From contig JAQYVR010000185.1 of assembly GCA_030145395.1 (NCBI GenBank), positions 1 to 32,180 of the forward strand: a stretch of 32,180 nt of DNA, read 5' to 3'. Below the pieces are notes generated by a model, which saw nothing but the letters and a program-made list of their open reading frames with translations, did not search any database and was not told where the DNA came from. This DNA is from Desulfobacteria bacterium (GTDB lineage Bacteria > Desulfobacterota > Desulfobacteria > Desulfobacterales > C00003060). This document shows positions 7,138-15,568 of the stretch, one piece after another. Each line of letters opens with the position of its first letter. Position 1 is the first letter of the stretch. Position numbers and translations under genes: made by a program.

Positions 7138-9657
7138 CTACTGATTCACTCCGACTTCGGGCCCAAACGGTTTAAAAATGACTAGCAGTTGTGGCAGCAA
7201 CGTCAGGGAGGCAATTAAGGCAATTAGCATTGCTAATCCTGTCAACAGTCCGAAATATATACTCGGAATGAAATTGGACAGAACCAAGATTGAAAAACCG
7301 ATGATGATCGTCACTGTTTTATAGTAATTGGCGTGGCCTATAGTCCCGTGGCTGCGATAAACCGTATTAATATAATTCCGATCGACTCTAAACTCCTGTT
7401 TGAATCTGTGGATATAGTGAATCGTGTCATCGACAGCAATCCCTATACTAATTGCCGCAATTGTGATGGTCATCATGTCAAGGGGAATATTCAGCCAGCC
7501 CATGACACCAAGCACTGCACCAATGGAAAGCAGATTGGGGAAAATGGCGATCGTCGCTATTTTCAAAGACCTGAACAGGATCAGAAACATGCTTTTCAGC
7601 GCCAGTATGACTACTCCCAGAGTCAGGATCTGTGAACTGAACAGGCTCTGGAGCATATTGTTGTATAACACTAGCATCCCGGTTAAATGGACATGCTCTT
7701 CCTCTAAACCGAGGATGCTGATCAGGTCATGTTGGATCTTTTTCAGCAACTTGTCCCGCTTTAGTGATTTCTCTGAATCCCTGACTCGGATTGAGAAACG
7801 GACCTCATCATGCTCCACGGACACATAAGGTTTTAGCACCGTACTTTTAAACTTGTTAGGTATTTTGCTATACAGCAGGGCCAGTTCAAAATTGTCTAAC
7901 GGTTTACCATTGTTCAACTTTTCAGCGATCTTCATTATTGTTTCCAGTGACAGGACCTTACCGGTTTCCGGGAGGCTGTCAAGATAATCGTGAATTTTCT
8001 CAACCTGGGCCATCTTGTTAGAAGTAAACCAGTATTTATCACCGTAGCGTGCTTCATCGAATTCATCGAATTCATCGAATTCATCGTCATTTTGGGCATC
8101 GGTTTCCGGTGCCAGCTTCTGTGCTAATGCTTCGGGTTTATCTAATTCGATGATGACATCCAGCGGGGTAGTGCCGCCCAGATTTTGATCAATAACTATC
8201 ATGCCTTGATAGATCTCGGTCTTATCTTTAAAGTAATCAATAAAGCTGTTTTCAACGACCAGCCTTGAGATCCCGATGACACTAATAATAAGGGTAATGC
8301 AACTTACTACCAGTATCATAACACCATGGGCTTCGGTAAATCTGGCTAAAAACGATGTCAATGAAAAGTGTGAGTTCTGTCTGGCCTCTGGAGTTCCTTT
8401 TCTCATCAGCATTAACATGGTGGGAAAGAGAAGGAATGTCGCTGCCAAAGAGACAGTAATACCCGCACTCATCATCCAGCCAAAGGTTATGACTGGCCGG
8501 ATGTCGCATAGCAGCAGCGAACCAAACCCGGCGATAGTAGTAAGCGCGGCATATAGGCAGGGCCTCAGCATCAAACAGACGACATCGAGGATAAGCTTTC
8601 GCTGTTCAGCTTCAGGGTTATTAAAATGGAGTTCGCGGTACCGCACGATCAGATGGATCGTGATCGCCATGGTGATGATAAGCTGCAAGGATATAAAGTT
8701 AGAGGATATAATAGTGATTTCCCAGCCAAACAATCCCACCAGCCCCATCATCGAAATTGCAGAAAAAGCACAGCAGAGCATAGGCAAGAAGATCCAGCGC
8801 AGTTTTCTAAAAATGACACCTAGGGTGACGACTAGAAAGAACAATACCCCGAGGCCAAATGTCTTCAGGTCGTTTTTGATAAAGGTGATCAGATCGTCTG
8901 CGATCATGCTAATACCGCCCAGAAAAAGTTCGGCATCCTGACGGTAGTTGTCCATAATCGAACGAATTACAGCAATGTCTTGATGCCGGGCCTTTTTCAT
9001 CTTGTCCCGGTGTTTTTGAAATTGCGCGGTGACTTTTTTGAATTCAGCGACCTCTGCCGCAGACAGCCGGTTAGTGGCTTGTTTCTCCCGAAAATGGTTG
9101 CGACGGGCTAGTAAATCCTGATAGATCTCATCGATCGGGAATTTGATCTGGAGTGCGGTAGTCTTAAGATCCGGGCTGACGAGCACGTTTTGGTAGAGGG
9201 GACTGTTACTGAACTCGATCCTAGCCAGTTTCTTGTCGACCGTTGGCGATTCGAGAGTCTGGATATTGCTGAGCAGTTCCTTGACCGGGCCAGGCGGGCT
9301 TTCCAGCAGAGGGACGTCCAGTATTGAAACCACAGATGACACCCTATCCAACTGCTTTAATTCATCCCGCAGTCGGGTCAGGTTTGCCAACACCTTATCT
9401 GAAAACAAGTCATCCTTGGAGGCATAGGTCATCAACAAATAATCTTGTAGTCCATAGCGGGAATCAATAAGGCGCGAGTAACGCAGGCCTTTGTCATTCT
9501 GGAGAACCAGCGTTTCCGCTGATGCGTCAAGCCTGAAGTCCTTTGCCTTATAGCCGAGAAAAGCAACCACCAGAAGAAGACAGATAATGACGAGTCCCGG
9601 CCGGTCAAGGATGACCTTGTCGAAAAAATGTCTGGCCAGTGAATGAAGTTTTGTCAT
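7138..9657 (-). CDS. MMPL/RND family exporter (HAE3-like)
   Basis: 839-aa inner-membrane protein with the two-fold RND layout. The first TM is near residues 20-37 (PGLVIICLLLVVAFLGY). A large periplasmic domain and a block of TMs (about 260-430) follow. A seventh TM (about 445-465) leads to the second periplasmic domain, and the last TM block is about 670-830 with AISIGIAVDDTIHY, a typical RND TM4-like motif. Such proteins move hydrophobic molecules such as lipids or hopanoids by proton motive force. It lies directly after an MlaC-like gene in a cluster with PqiA, which suggests envelope lipid traffic. An EFD tripeptide repeat occurs in the second periplasmic loop. The substrate is unknown. 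Confidence 0.9.
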   Translation of the reverse strand: MTKLHSLARHFFDKVILDRPGLVIICLLLVVAFLGYKAKDFRLDASAETLVLQNDKGLRYSRLIDSRYGLQDYLLMTYASKDDLFSDKVLANLTRLRDELKQLDRVSSVVSILDVPLLESPPGPVKELLSNIQTLESPTVDKKLARIEFSNSPLYQNVLVSPDLKTTALQIKFPIDEIYQDLLARRNHFREKQATNRLSAAEVAEFKKVTAQFQKHRDKMKKARHQDIAVIRSIMDNYRQDAELFLGGISMIADDLITFIKNDLKTFGLGVLFFLVVTLGVIFRKLRWIFLPMLCCAFSAISMMGLVGLFGWEITIISSNFISLQLIITMAITIHLIVRYRELHFNNPEAEQRKLILDVVCLMLRPCLYAALTTIAGFGSLLLCDIRPVITFGWMMSAGITVSLAATFLLFPTMLMLMRKGTPEARQNSHFSLTSFLARFTEAHGVMILVVSCITLIISVIGISRLVVENSFIDYFKDKTEIYQGMIVIDQNLGGTTPLDVIIELDKPEALAQKLAPETDAQNDDEFDEFDEFDEARYGDKYWFTSNKMAQVEKIHDYLDSLPETGKVLSLETIMKIAEKLNNGKPLDNFELALLYSKIPNKFKSTVLKPYVSVEHDEVRFSIRVRDSEKSLKRDKLLKKIQHDLISILGLEEEHVHLTGMLVLYNNMLQSLFSSQILTLGVVILALKSMFLILFRSLKIATIAIFPNLLSIGAVLGVMGWLNIPLDMMTITIAAISIGIAVDDTIHYIHRFKQEFRVDRNYINTVYRSHGTIGHANYYKTVTIIIGFSILVLSNFIPSIYFGLLTGLAMLIALIASLTLLPQLLVIFKPFGPEVGVNQ
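8053..8086 (-). repeat. 9-bp in-frame tandem repeat in the exporter gene
   Basis: Nearly four head-to-tail copies of the 9-mer TTCATCGAA (plus-strand reading) at 8053, 8062, 8071 and 8080 encode DEFDEFDEFDEA in a periplasmic loop. The period is a multiple of three, so copy-number change would keep the reading frame. Confidence 0.95.
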
Positions 9658-9689
9658 GTTGATTGCTTAGGTCGGTGGTAAGAGGCGGA

Positions 9690-10292
9690 TCATTGATTTT
9701 CCGGTCCTTCCAGTTTTGTCAGAAGGTCATCAATAGTGCCGCTACTGAGGATCTGGTTAACTTGCGACCGGTAGTTTATGACAATGCTGACACCCTCGAT
9801 CTCTATATCATAGATCTTCCAGTTGTGTTTTGATTTATATAGCTTGTATAGCATGGATATTTTGTCGTCTTTCGAGATCAGCTCGGTCGGGATATAAATC
9901 TTTCTCTTGACCTGAATAGGCGCATTATAGACGATCCTCGCCTTTGTATAACGCGTCAGGTTTTCGAGATATGACTCTTTCAAACGTTTGACAAAAAGCT
10001 CCGTAAATCTCTCTTTCTTCTCTTTGACCAATCCAGGCCAGAACTTTCTGCCCAAAATCAGCTTAGCCATTAGCGAAAAATCAAAGATTGGCGAAACGAT
10101 TTCGATGATTTCTTTTTTCTTTGCCTCATGTTCAACTTCTTCTTTTTGCAGGACCAAGAGCACAGCCTCAAGCTTGCTTTTTAACGCTTCCTCGGCAGCA
10201 CTCTTATCATCCGCCATGACTGTCTGGCTCAAAATCAGCAAGCTCAAAACAGCATACAGTAGGCTTTTCATCATCCATCCCTTTATTTGCAT
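9690..10292 (-). CDS. mlaC: MlaC/Ttg2D-like periplasmic phospholipid-binding protein
   Basis: 200 aa with a signal peptide (hydrophobic LLYAVLSLLILSQTVMA, likely cleavage before DDKSA). The Tol_Tol_Ttg2 (MlaC) fold is indicated by FDFSLMAKLILGRKFWPGL, followed by ERFTELFVKRLKESYLENL and a beta-rich C-terminal half (KIYDIEIEGVSIVINYRSQV). MlaC carries phospholipids between outer- and inner-membrane complexes. Internal ATGs at 10274 and 10271 (MMKSLLY) are plausible starts and have GGGATGG just before them. It is followed 32 bases later by the MMPL exporter. No MlaD/E/F genes are nearby, so the exporter may be its membrane partner (inference). Confidence 0.85.
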   Translation of the reverse strand: MQIKGWMMKSLLYAVLSLLILSQTVMADDKSAAEEALKSKLEAVLLVLQKEEVEHEAKKKEIIEIVSPIFDFSLMAKLILGRKFWPGLVKEKKERFTELFVKRLKESYLENLTRYTKARIVYNAPIQVKRKIYIPTELISKDDKISMLYKLYKSKHNWKIYDIEIEGVSIVINYRSQVNQILSSGTIDDLLTKLEGPENQ

Positions 10293-10605
10293 TTTTCGTT
10301 TTGCTCATATGCATTGCGGATGTATCAGACAGATTAGATGGCCATTCCACGCACAAGCGGAAGGTGTTTGAGCGGCACAAAATGTGCAGACGGCCGAGTA
10401 CGATTGCTATCCAACATCTTGGATATTTGAAGCCGAGAGTTATTAGAGCTTCCTTCCTGTTGGGTTTGCGTTGATGCAAGGATGCACCGCAGCGGGGACA
10501 AAGTGCCTTATGGCTGTCATTTGCCGATGGCGTCCGGCAAAGCAGATGGCAGCTGTGACAACTGACTAGCAAAGCTTGGCGAGCGGTAAGTGCAGGCTGT
10601 GTCAT
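10207..10605 (-). pseudogene. Truncated second PqiA-like gene
   Basis: The frame opens at ATG 10605 in an ATGA overlap with the stop of the upstream pqiA, the classic arrangement of paired PqiA genes. Its first about 50 residues are a PqiA zinc-ribbon N-terminus: LVSCHSCHLLCR, then CPRCGASLHQRKPN. After that the expected four transmembrane helices are missing and the frame runs into non-hydrophobic, unrelated sequence, ending inside mlaC. I read this as the 5' remnant of a paralogue whose body was deleted, about 10470 downward. Whether the 132-aa product is made is unknown. Confidence 0.6.
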
Positions 10606-11195
10606 TTGCTTTGCTCCCATCGCTTCCAGATGAGCTTCGGATCAAGGGAAGCCGCCGATGCGGCCATGACGAAAATCAGAACCAAAAAGGAGTAGAGTGC
10701 TATACCGGGAACAACCGTTGCCGTTTTGGCCAACTTGACAACGGACACCAGGATCCCCAGCATGAAGACTTCCATCATGCCCCACGGTTGGAGGCCCTGC
10801 ACGAGGCGGAATACCCTGGGCAGCATCCGTGGCAGCCGATTGAATTTCAACGGTAGCAGCACATAAAGCATCCCTACGAGGTGGACCGCCGGTGCCAAGA
10901 TGCTCGTAAATAATACCAACAGAGCCAGGGCCTCCATTCTCTGAGCATACAGCTCCTTGACCCCGGTCATCAGGGTGGTCTGCTGCATTAGTCCTTCGCT
11001 TTTTATGGCCAGGAAGGGATACGTATTGGCTATGACAAAAAGAATAAGCCCAGCAATCGTAAAGGCCAGTGTGCGATCAAGGCTGTCTTTCTTTTGATGG
11101 TACAAGACAGCACCGCACCGCATACATTGGGCGACACTACCATCTGGCACCGTCCTGACACGGTGGAGCATATCACACTCATGGCAAGCGATCAT
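10602..11195 (-). CDS. pqiA: PqiA-family integral membrane protein
   Basis: 197 aa. The N-terminal rubredoxin-like zinc ribbon has CHEC (about residues 4-7) and CMRC (about 24-27). Four TM helices follow: about 45-62 (LAFTIAGLILFVIANTYPF), 90-118, 140-158 and 165-182. PqiA partners the MCE protein PqiB in lipid transport across the envelope in Enterobacteria. This is a single-repeat PqiA half, as usual when two half-genes are paired, but here the second half is broken. GAAAGAG precedes the ATG. Confidence 0.88.
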   Translation of the reverse strand: MIACHECDMLHRVRTVPDGSVAQCMRCGAVLYHQKKDSLDRTLAFTIAGLILFVIANTYPFLAIKSEGLMQQTTLMTGVKELYAQRMEALALLVLFTSILAPAVHLVGMLYVLLPLKFNRLPRMLPRVFRLVQGLQPWGMMEVFMLGILVSVVKLAKTATVVPGIALYSFLVLIFVMAASAASLDPKLIWKRWEQSK

Positions 11196-11249
11196 GGAGT
11201 TGGCTCTTTCTCGTTCATTTTCGTGTTGTAGTAGTTTTGATCAAAAGCT

Positions 11250-11876
11250 CTAAGGGACTGTGTTCTCTTCTTTCATAGCCAGGCTTTTTACCCTCAAGAG
11301 CCCAGGGCTGTTATGAAAATACATCAAATTGGAAGAATATCCTGCCCGGATGAAATAGGCCTCCAGGTCATCAAAAAGTACCGGGCGGTTCGGCCAGGTG
11401 TATCTTTTTTCTCTCCGCCTCAATCGTTTCCACTGTTTCCGGGCATTCGGCTCGTTGTCAAACACACTGTTCCTTGCATGTTCACACAGGAACATCTCGC
11501 ACACAATCGGCTTTATGCGCCAAAGGCAACCCATTTTTCTCAGGTAGACACACTTGAGGCCGTGGTTTGGAATGCTGACGACTCGCAACAGACGCTTAAT
11601 CTCGTCGTCCGACGACATCATAACATTGATCACTATGTCAGCAAAAAAAGTTGTGATCCCTTCGCGATTACAGCATGCACTGTAGTCGTCCTGATAACAC
11701 TTGCGGGTGCATATCTGTGAAAAATGGTGTTGCGAGAACTGATCTATCTCTTTCCTGAACCGAAGATAGGTTTTTATCCTTGTTTTCAGCCTTGCCAGTT
11801 CAGAAGGCGACTGCGTTTTGAGGTGGTGCTCTACCGTTGCAATCGCTTCTGACTGTTCTCGGTTGTAGTCACTCAT
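11250..11876 (-). CDS. YkgJ-like cysteine-cluster protein
   Basis: 208-aa soluble protein with eight conserved-looking cysteines: C56, C60, C68-C69, C109, C117, C126 and C131 (ICTRKC, ACCNREG, GCLWRIKPIVCEMFLC). The pattern CC...C...RP-like...C...C resembles the YkgJ/Fli-type cysteine-cluster family (putative zinc or iron-sulfur binding), although the first pair spacing is unusual. It lies 19 bases downstream of the 267-aa unknown and 55 bases upstream of pqiA, so it is probably in the same transcript. No catalytic function can be assigned. Confidence 0.55.
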   Translation of the reverse strand: MSDYNREQSEAIATVEHHLKTQSPSELARLKTRIKTYLRFRKEIDQFSQHHFSQICTRKCYQDDYSACCNREGITTFFADIVINVMMSSDDEIKRLLRVVSIPNHGLKCVYLRKMGCLWRIKPIVCEMFLCEHARNSVFDNEPNARKQWKRLRRREKRYTWPNRPVLFDDLEAYFIRAGYSSNLMYFHNSPGLLRVKSLAMKEENTVP

Positions 11877-11894
11877 TTTATGAAAAACTTGGCT

Positions 11895-12698
11895 TCAGTG
11901 AAGTGTAGGACGCTCAAGTTTTAGGGATGCCTCCTTCAAGAACTCGAAGACTTCGTACCCCGCTGCATCCGGCTCTATTTCACCCAGTGCTACTCCCGGG
12001 ATCTTCACATTTGCAATGGGATCGTCCACAGAGATGGTTTGTTTGATAAGCCGGAGGATGTTCGTTCTGTCGTTATACATGATGATAGGACCAAATGCTT
12101 CACTCCCTCCTGGTGCCTCCTGGGTAGAGCCGTACATCACATAGTCATTCACCAGTACTGCGGCTGGAACGGAGCTGTAGCCTATAAGCTCTACAAAGAG
12201 CTCAAGGATTTCCATTACTCCTTCCGAATCTGCCCCGACAAGGGCATCAACCCCTTCTCGGGCCAAATCGTCCACGTCCTTTTCATCGAAGCTCAGATCA
12301 ACGAGTTCGAGGGCCCGATCCTGAATATATCGCACCGCGTCTCTTCCATTGCAGAGGAGGATGTCTTTTACATTCAGGATCTTTATGATGTTTCTTATGT
12401 TTACCATCTCTTTCAGCTCGGGGCTCCTACGCACGGTCACATCCTCAAGACTGGTTTTTCCGTAAAGGGGCAGTTCATTATCAAGGCTCAGCACCTCTCC
12501 CATGCCAGGTTCAAGCCCTCTGAAATAGAGCTCGAGGTCTCTCCTCTTTTCGAGCACAAAGGAGGTGAACGAAATGAGCTTTCGCATGCTGTCTTTATCG
12601 ATCTTGTGGGGCCCGCCTGAGGGGCCTATGGACTGTGATACTGTTTTTGCAAGACTGTCTATCAAGATTTTCTTTCTCAGATTCTCCTTAAGCGACAT
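11895..12698 (-). CDS. Conserved-type hypothetical protein, first gene of the lipid cluster
   Basis: 267-aa soluble protein starting MSLKENLRKKILIDSLAKTV, with a strong ribosome-binding site (AGGAGG, 5 bases from ATG). It is mixed helical/beta. The N-terminal half is charged and helical, the middle has LLCNGRDAVRYIQDRALELV, and the C-terminal part (about 175-235) looks beta-rich (SSVPAAVLVNDYVMYGS, FGPIIMYND). There are no membrane helices and one visible Cys (about 115). I do not recognise the family. As the promoter-proximal gene it could be regulatory, but nothing in the sequence proves that. Confidence 0.75.
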   Translation of the reverse strand: MSLKENLRKKILIDSLAKTVSQSIGPSGGPHKIDKDSMRKLISFTSFVLEKRRDLELYFRGLEPGMGEVLSLDNELPLYGKTSLEDVTVRRSPELKEMVNIRNIIKILNVKDILLCNGRDAVRYIQDRALELVDLSFDEKDVDDLAREGVDALVGADSEGVMEILELFVELIGYSSVPAAVLVNDYVMYGSTQEAPGGSEAFGPIIMYNDRTNILRLIKQTISVDDPIANVKIPGVALGEIEPDAAGYEVFEFLKEASLKLERPTLH

Positions 12699-12800
12699 GT
12701 CAACCTCCTAACCCGGGTAAGCCTAAACAGCAGAATTAGTAACGTGAAATGAATTTGCTATTGGAAGGAGACTCCCAATTAGAATTTTCAAGATCTCAAA

Positions 12801-12824
12801 CGGTATATTATCGATATCATACCG
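12801..12824. promoter_or_regulatory. 24-bp near-perfect palindrome in divergent promoter region
   Basis: CGGTAT (12801-12806) pairs with ATACCG (12819-12824), and the inner TATC/GATA also match, so 10 of 12 positions per half-site are symmetric. It lies about 100 bases from each of the divergent start codons (12698 minus, 12915 plus), a plausible operator. Confidence 0.5.
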
Positions 12825-12857
12825 ATCATATCACGTAAACCAGAAACGCCCTGCCCC

Positions 12858-12886
12858 TTGACTCCAAGTACCTATTCTGATAGAAA
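12858..12886 (+). promoter_or_regulatory. Candidate sigma-70 promoter of the nitroreductase gene
   Basis: TTGACT (12858-12863), a 17-base spacer, then TAGAAA (12881-12886), 28 bases before the ATG. The -35 is good and the -10 is moderate. Confidence 0.4.
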
Positions 12887-12914
12887 TTTCGTGCATTTCA
12901 GGGAGGATGGACCC

Positions 12915-13484
12915 ATGGAGCTTTACGAAGCAATCAAGAACCGAAGAAGCGTTCGAAGGTTCAAACCGGATCCGGTACCCAAGGAAGTCCTGGACAGGAT
13001 TCTTGAAATGGCAATCTGGGCCCCATCTGGCATGAATCTGCAAAACTGGTATTTCTTGGTAGTCACAGGAGAGAAAAAAGAAGCCCTTGTTGGGCTGGCA
13101 AGCAAGAGCTATGGCTATATCGAGCCGGTCCTCAAAGAGGTTTTTGCGGAAAAGCCTCCAGTCGTGGAAGCTGCAAAGAAATTCTTCCGCCGGCTCGGCG
13201 GCGCCTCGGTTCTTGTCTTTGCTTACTATGAGCCGACCAGGGAAAGGCCCGAAACCAGTGTCCAGACCGTGGCTGCAGCCATACAGAATCTTCTGCTGGC
13301 GGCCCATGCCGAGGGACTGGGTACGTGTTGGATGACAGGCCCTTTGCACGTGGCTGACCAGATTAACGAGTTTTTGGGTATTCGTGACAAGACTCTTGTC
13401 GCAGTAATCCCCATGGGGTATCCAGATGAGTCACCCCCTGCCCCGAAGCGCAAGCCAGGCAGGGTTGTATACGAAGGTTTCTAA
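12915..13484 (+). CDS. Nitroreductase family FMN-dependent oxidoreductase
   Basis: 189-aa flavoprotein. The start is ATG 12915 ([20 protein letters not shown]) with GGGAGG 8 bases upstream. The upstream in-frame TTG at 12858 overlaps the promoter and is not used. Family hallmarks are the N-terminal RRSVRRF FMN-phosphate-binding segment, [12 protein letters not shown], and the C-terminal [14 protein letters not shown] and VAVIPMGYP. It probably reduces a quinone, nitro or other electrophilic substrate with NAD(P)H; the substrate is not inferable. pcm follows after 25 bases. Confidence 0.9.
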   Translation: MELYEAIKNRRSVRRFKPDPVPKEVLDRILEMAIWAPSGMNLQNWYFLVVTGEKKEALVGLASKSYGYIEPVLKEVFAEKPPVVEAAKKFFRRLGGASVLVFAYYEPTRERPETSVQTVAAAIQNLLLAAHAEGLGTCWMTGPLHVADQINEFLGIRDKTLVAVIPMGYPDESPPAPKRKPGRVVYEGF

Positions 13485-13509
13485 AGCAAGGGCAGTGTCA
13501 CTGGGGGTG

Positions 13510-14157
13510 ATGGTGAAGTTTAAGCGTATACGGGAAAAGATGATTGACACACAAATCGCGACCCGTGGTATCCATGACCATGGGGTCCTTGAGGCGATGC
13601 GTAAAGTTCCCCGCCATCTTTTTGTAGGTGAAGCTCTGCAGGACCAGGCCTATGGAGATTTTCCACTCCCCATTGGTGAGAGCCAGACAATATCCCAGCC
13701 TTATATCGTCGCAGAGATGACTCAAGCCCTTGAATTGAACAAGGATGATCGTGTCCTTGAGATCGGTACCGGCTCAGGTTACCAGACAGCCATACTGGCT
13801 GAGTTGGTTTTTCGAGTCTATACGATTGAAAGGGTGAGGGAGCTATTTGTCATGGCACGCAAGCTCCTAGATGAGCTTGGATATCACAATGTCGTTGCAA
13901 GATGTTCCGACGGGACAATAGGCTGGCCCGATGAGAGTCCATTTGAAGCGATCATCGTCACAGCCGGGGCACCGGAGGTGCCTGAAAAGCTTGTGCAACA
14001 GCTTGCGCCAGGTGGCCGTCTCGTTATCCCTGTTGGTGACAGGTTCTCCCAAACTCTCCTCAAGTTCCGCAGAGACGAAGACGGCGTCCACAAGACCGAT
14101 TTGGGAGGATGTCGGTTCGTAAAGCTCATTGGTGAGCATGGCTGGAAGGCAGAGTAG
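13510..14157 (+). CDS. pcm: Protein-L-isoaspartate O-methyltransferase
   Basis: 215-aa SAM-dependent repair enzyme that methylates isoaspartyl residues in aged proteins. Motifs: [20 protein letters not shown], the active-site [21 protein letters not shown] motif [19 protein letters not shown] and post-motif [20 protein letters not shown]. The start is ambiguous (GTG 13507, ATG 13510, GTG 13513 in one cluster with a G-run immediately before); I use ATG 13510. The upstream ATG at 13426 lies inside the nitroreductase gene and is rejected. Confidence 0.95.
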   Translation: MVKFKRIREKMIDTQIATRGIHDHGVLEAMRKVPRHLFVGEALQDQAYGDFPLPIGESQTISQPYIVAEMTQALELNKDDRVLEIGTGSGYQTAILAELVFRVYTIERVRELFVMARKLLDELGYHNVVARCSDGTIGWPDESPFEAIIVTAGAPEVPEKLVQQLAPGGRLVIPVGDRFSQTLLKFRRDEDGVHKTDLGGCRFVKLIGEHGWKAE

Positions 14158-14299
14158 GCCCGAGTTTCTGGATGGGCACTATCCATGCATACCTCCCGCT
14201 AAGTTCCGGTTATGTCATAGTTACACCTGGGTGCTGCAATCATTGCAGTTATTTCCTGCAATGCGACCGGTTCGTCCCCCGCGCACGAAGTGCTGCCGA

Positions 14300-14340
14300 A
14301 GGGCAGAACCCCCGCCCTTCAGGACGGGGAGGCTTTATAT
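14300..14340. mobile_element. Possible IS200/IS605-type end remnant (hairpin)
   Basis: A hairpin CCCCG-C-CC TTCA GG-A-CGGGG (14310-14329) followed by AGGCTTTA resembles the subterminal hairpins of IS200/IS605-type elements. It lies in the 204-base pcm to DUF368 spacer. A 66-aa frame (14172-14372) across it contains a cysteine-rich GCCNHCSYFLQCDRF stretch that I do not recognise. No tnpA or tnpB is present, so this would be only a relic. Confidence 0.3.
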
Positions 14341-14361
14341 TTACGGCGGAGAATTCACATT

Positions 14362-15324
14362 ATGATGCATAGTCCGATCAATTCTGAACGCCCCTTCATG
14401 GCCTATATCGGATTGACTATGAAGGGGTTTTGCATGGGTGCTGCTGATGTAGTCCCAGGGGTGTCGGGTGGGACCATGGCATTTATCCTTGGGATCTATG
14501 AGGAACTAATCAAATCCATCAAGTCTTTTGATCTCATCTTTTTGAGACTGCTATTTTCCTTAAGAGTAAAGAATGCTCTGGATCATGCGTCGTGGCAGTT
14601 TCTTTTGGCAATAGGGCTTGGAATACTTACGGCCATCTTCACGCTTGCCAGGATTCTGGCCTGGCTTCTTCAAAACCAGCCCGTACTCATTTGGTCTTTC
14701 TTCTTTGGTCTGATCGTTGCCTCAGTGTTTACCGTGAGCAAGCATCTTAGTAAGTGGACCGCATTAATCTTTGTCTGGATAGGACTGGGGGCGTTATTTA
14801 CCTATTTTCTCGTGGGGATGGTTCCGGCAAAGACGCCGGATACAGCGTGGTTCTTGTTCATGAGCGGGGCAATTGCCATATGTGCCATGATCCTGCCTGG
14901 AATATCCGGGGCGTTTATCCTGGTCCTCTTGGGAAAGTATCATTATGTCCTCGAAGCAGTAAATAATAGAGATATTCTTACACTTTTGCTGGTGGCTGCC
15001 GGAGCAGGCATAGGATTGGCCACATTTGTTCGCCTGCTCAGTTGGCTTTTCAATAGATACCACGATATTACAATAGCCCTCTTAACCGGTCTAATGTTAG
15101 GTTCACTGAGGAAGATCTGGCCCTGGAAGAAGACCTTGCAGAGCATGGAGGATGCCCACGGAAATGTAATTGCTACGGCCCAGGCCAATATCTTGCCGTC
15201 TCAATGGGACAGCGAATTAATGATAGCTCTTGCCTTGATCGTTGTCGGGTTTTTAGTCGTTTGTTCTTTGAACTTTTTGGCTGAGAAGAAGAATGGAGAT
15301 GGCGATGTTTTGTTGAGCGGTTGA
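14362..15324 (+). CDS. DUF368 integral membrane protein (polyprenyl-phosphate translocase family)
   Basis: 320-aa polytopic membrane protein with the DUF368 signature GAADVVPGVSGGTMAFILG near residue 30 and a second half-repeat AMILPGISGAFILVLLGKY near residue 180. About eight to nine hydrophobic segments are visible. DUF368 members (PopT in recent work) have been implicated in flipping undecaprenyl phosphate back across the membrane for wall and lipopolysaccharide synthesis. The start is ATG 14362 (MMHSPINSERPF) with GGCGGAG upstream, since the longer frame back to 14290 would run through a hairpin. Confidence 0.88.
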   Translation: MMHSPINSERPFMAYIGLTMKGFCMGAADVVPGVSGGTMAFILGIYEELIKSIKSFDLIFLRLLFSLRVKNALDHASWQFLLAIGLGILTAIFTLARILAWLLQNQPVLIWSFFFGLIVASVFTVSKHLSKWTALIFVWIGLGALFTYFLVGMVPAKTPDTAWFLFMSGAIAICAMILPGISGAFILVLLGKYHYVLEAVNNRDILTLLLVAAGAGIGLATFVRLLSWLFNRYHDITIALLTGLMLGSLRKIWPWKKTLQSMEDAHGNVIATAQANILPSQWDSELMIALALIVVGFLVVCSLNFLAEKKNGDGDVLLSG

Positions 15325-15374
15325 TGTGTGAGATGCTATAACCCGTCTCAAGAAGGTGAGTCAGGGTTCAGGGC

Positions 15375-15467
15375 CCCGCCCTACGGCGGGACTTAGGATC
15401 TATTTATAAGATAAAAGTTCTCAGCAAACGCAGGGCGGTCCGCCGTCGCTTTGGAAAGCTATGGCGG
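15375..15467. repeat. Pair of strong palindromes between convergent genes
   Basis: CCCGCC-CTAC-GGCGGG at 15375-15390, and a longer palindrome at 15440-15467 (CCGCC...GCTTT GG AAAGC...GGCGG). Both lie in the 244-base gap between the DUF368 gene and the 3' end of nrdJ. They may serve as a bidirectional transcription end, though no T-run follows, or be REP-like dispersed elements. The rest of the gap shows no gene. Confidence 0.6.
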
Positions 15468-15568
15468 GACAAGCGAGAAAGCGCAGCATACACGGGCAGT
15501 ATGTGAGTATTTTGAGCCGGCGCGCAACGCCGCCATGGGGCATTAGGAGCATTCTTGATTCTGATGCT

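Noticed and set aside
8053-8086. CRISPR-like short repeats
   Set aside because: The 9-bp units are contiguous and inside a coding frame, with no spacers.
8276-8941. 221-aa plus-strand open frame
   Set aside because: Antisense to the MMPL exporter, with low-complexity composition; no ribosome-binding site.
12039-12620. 193-aa plus-strand open frame
   Set aside because: Antisense to the 267-aa gene, which has a perfect ribosome-binding site.
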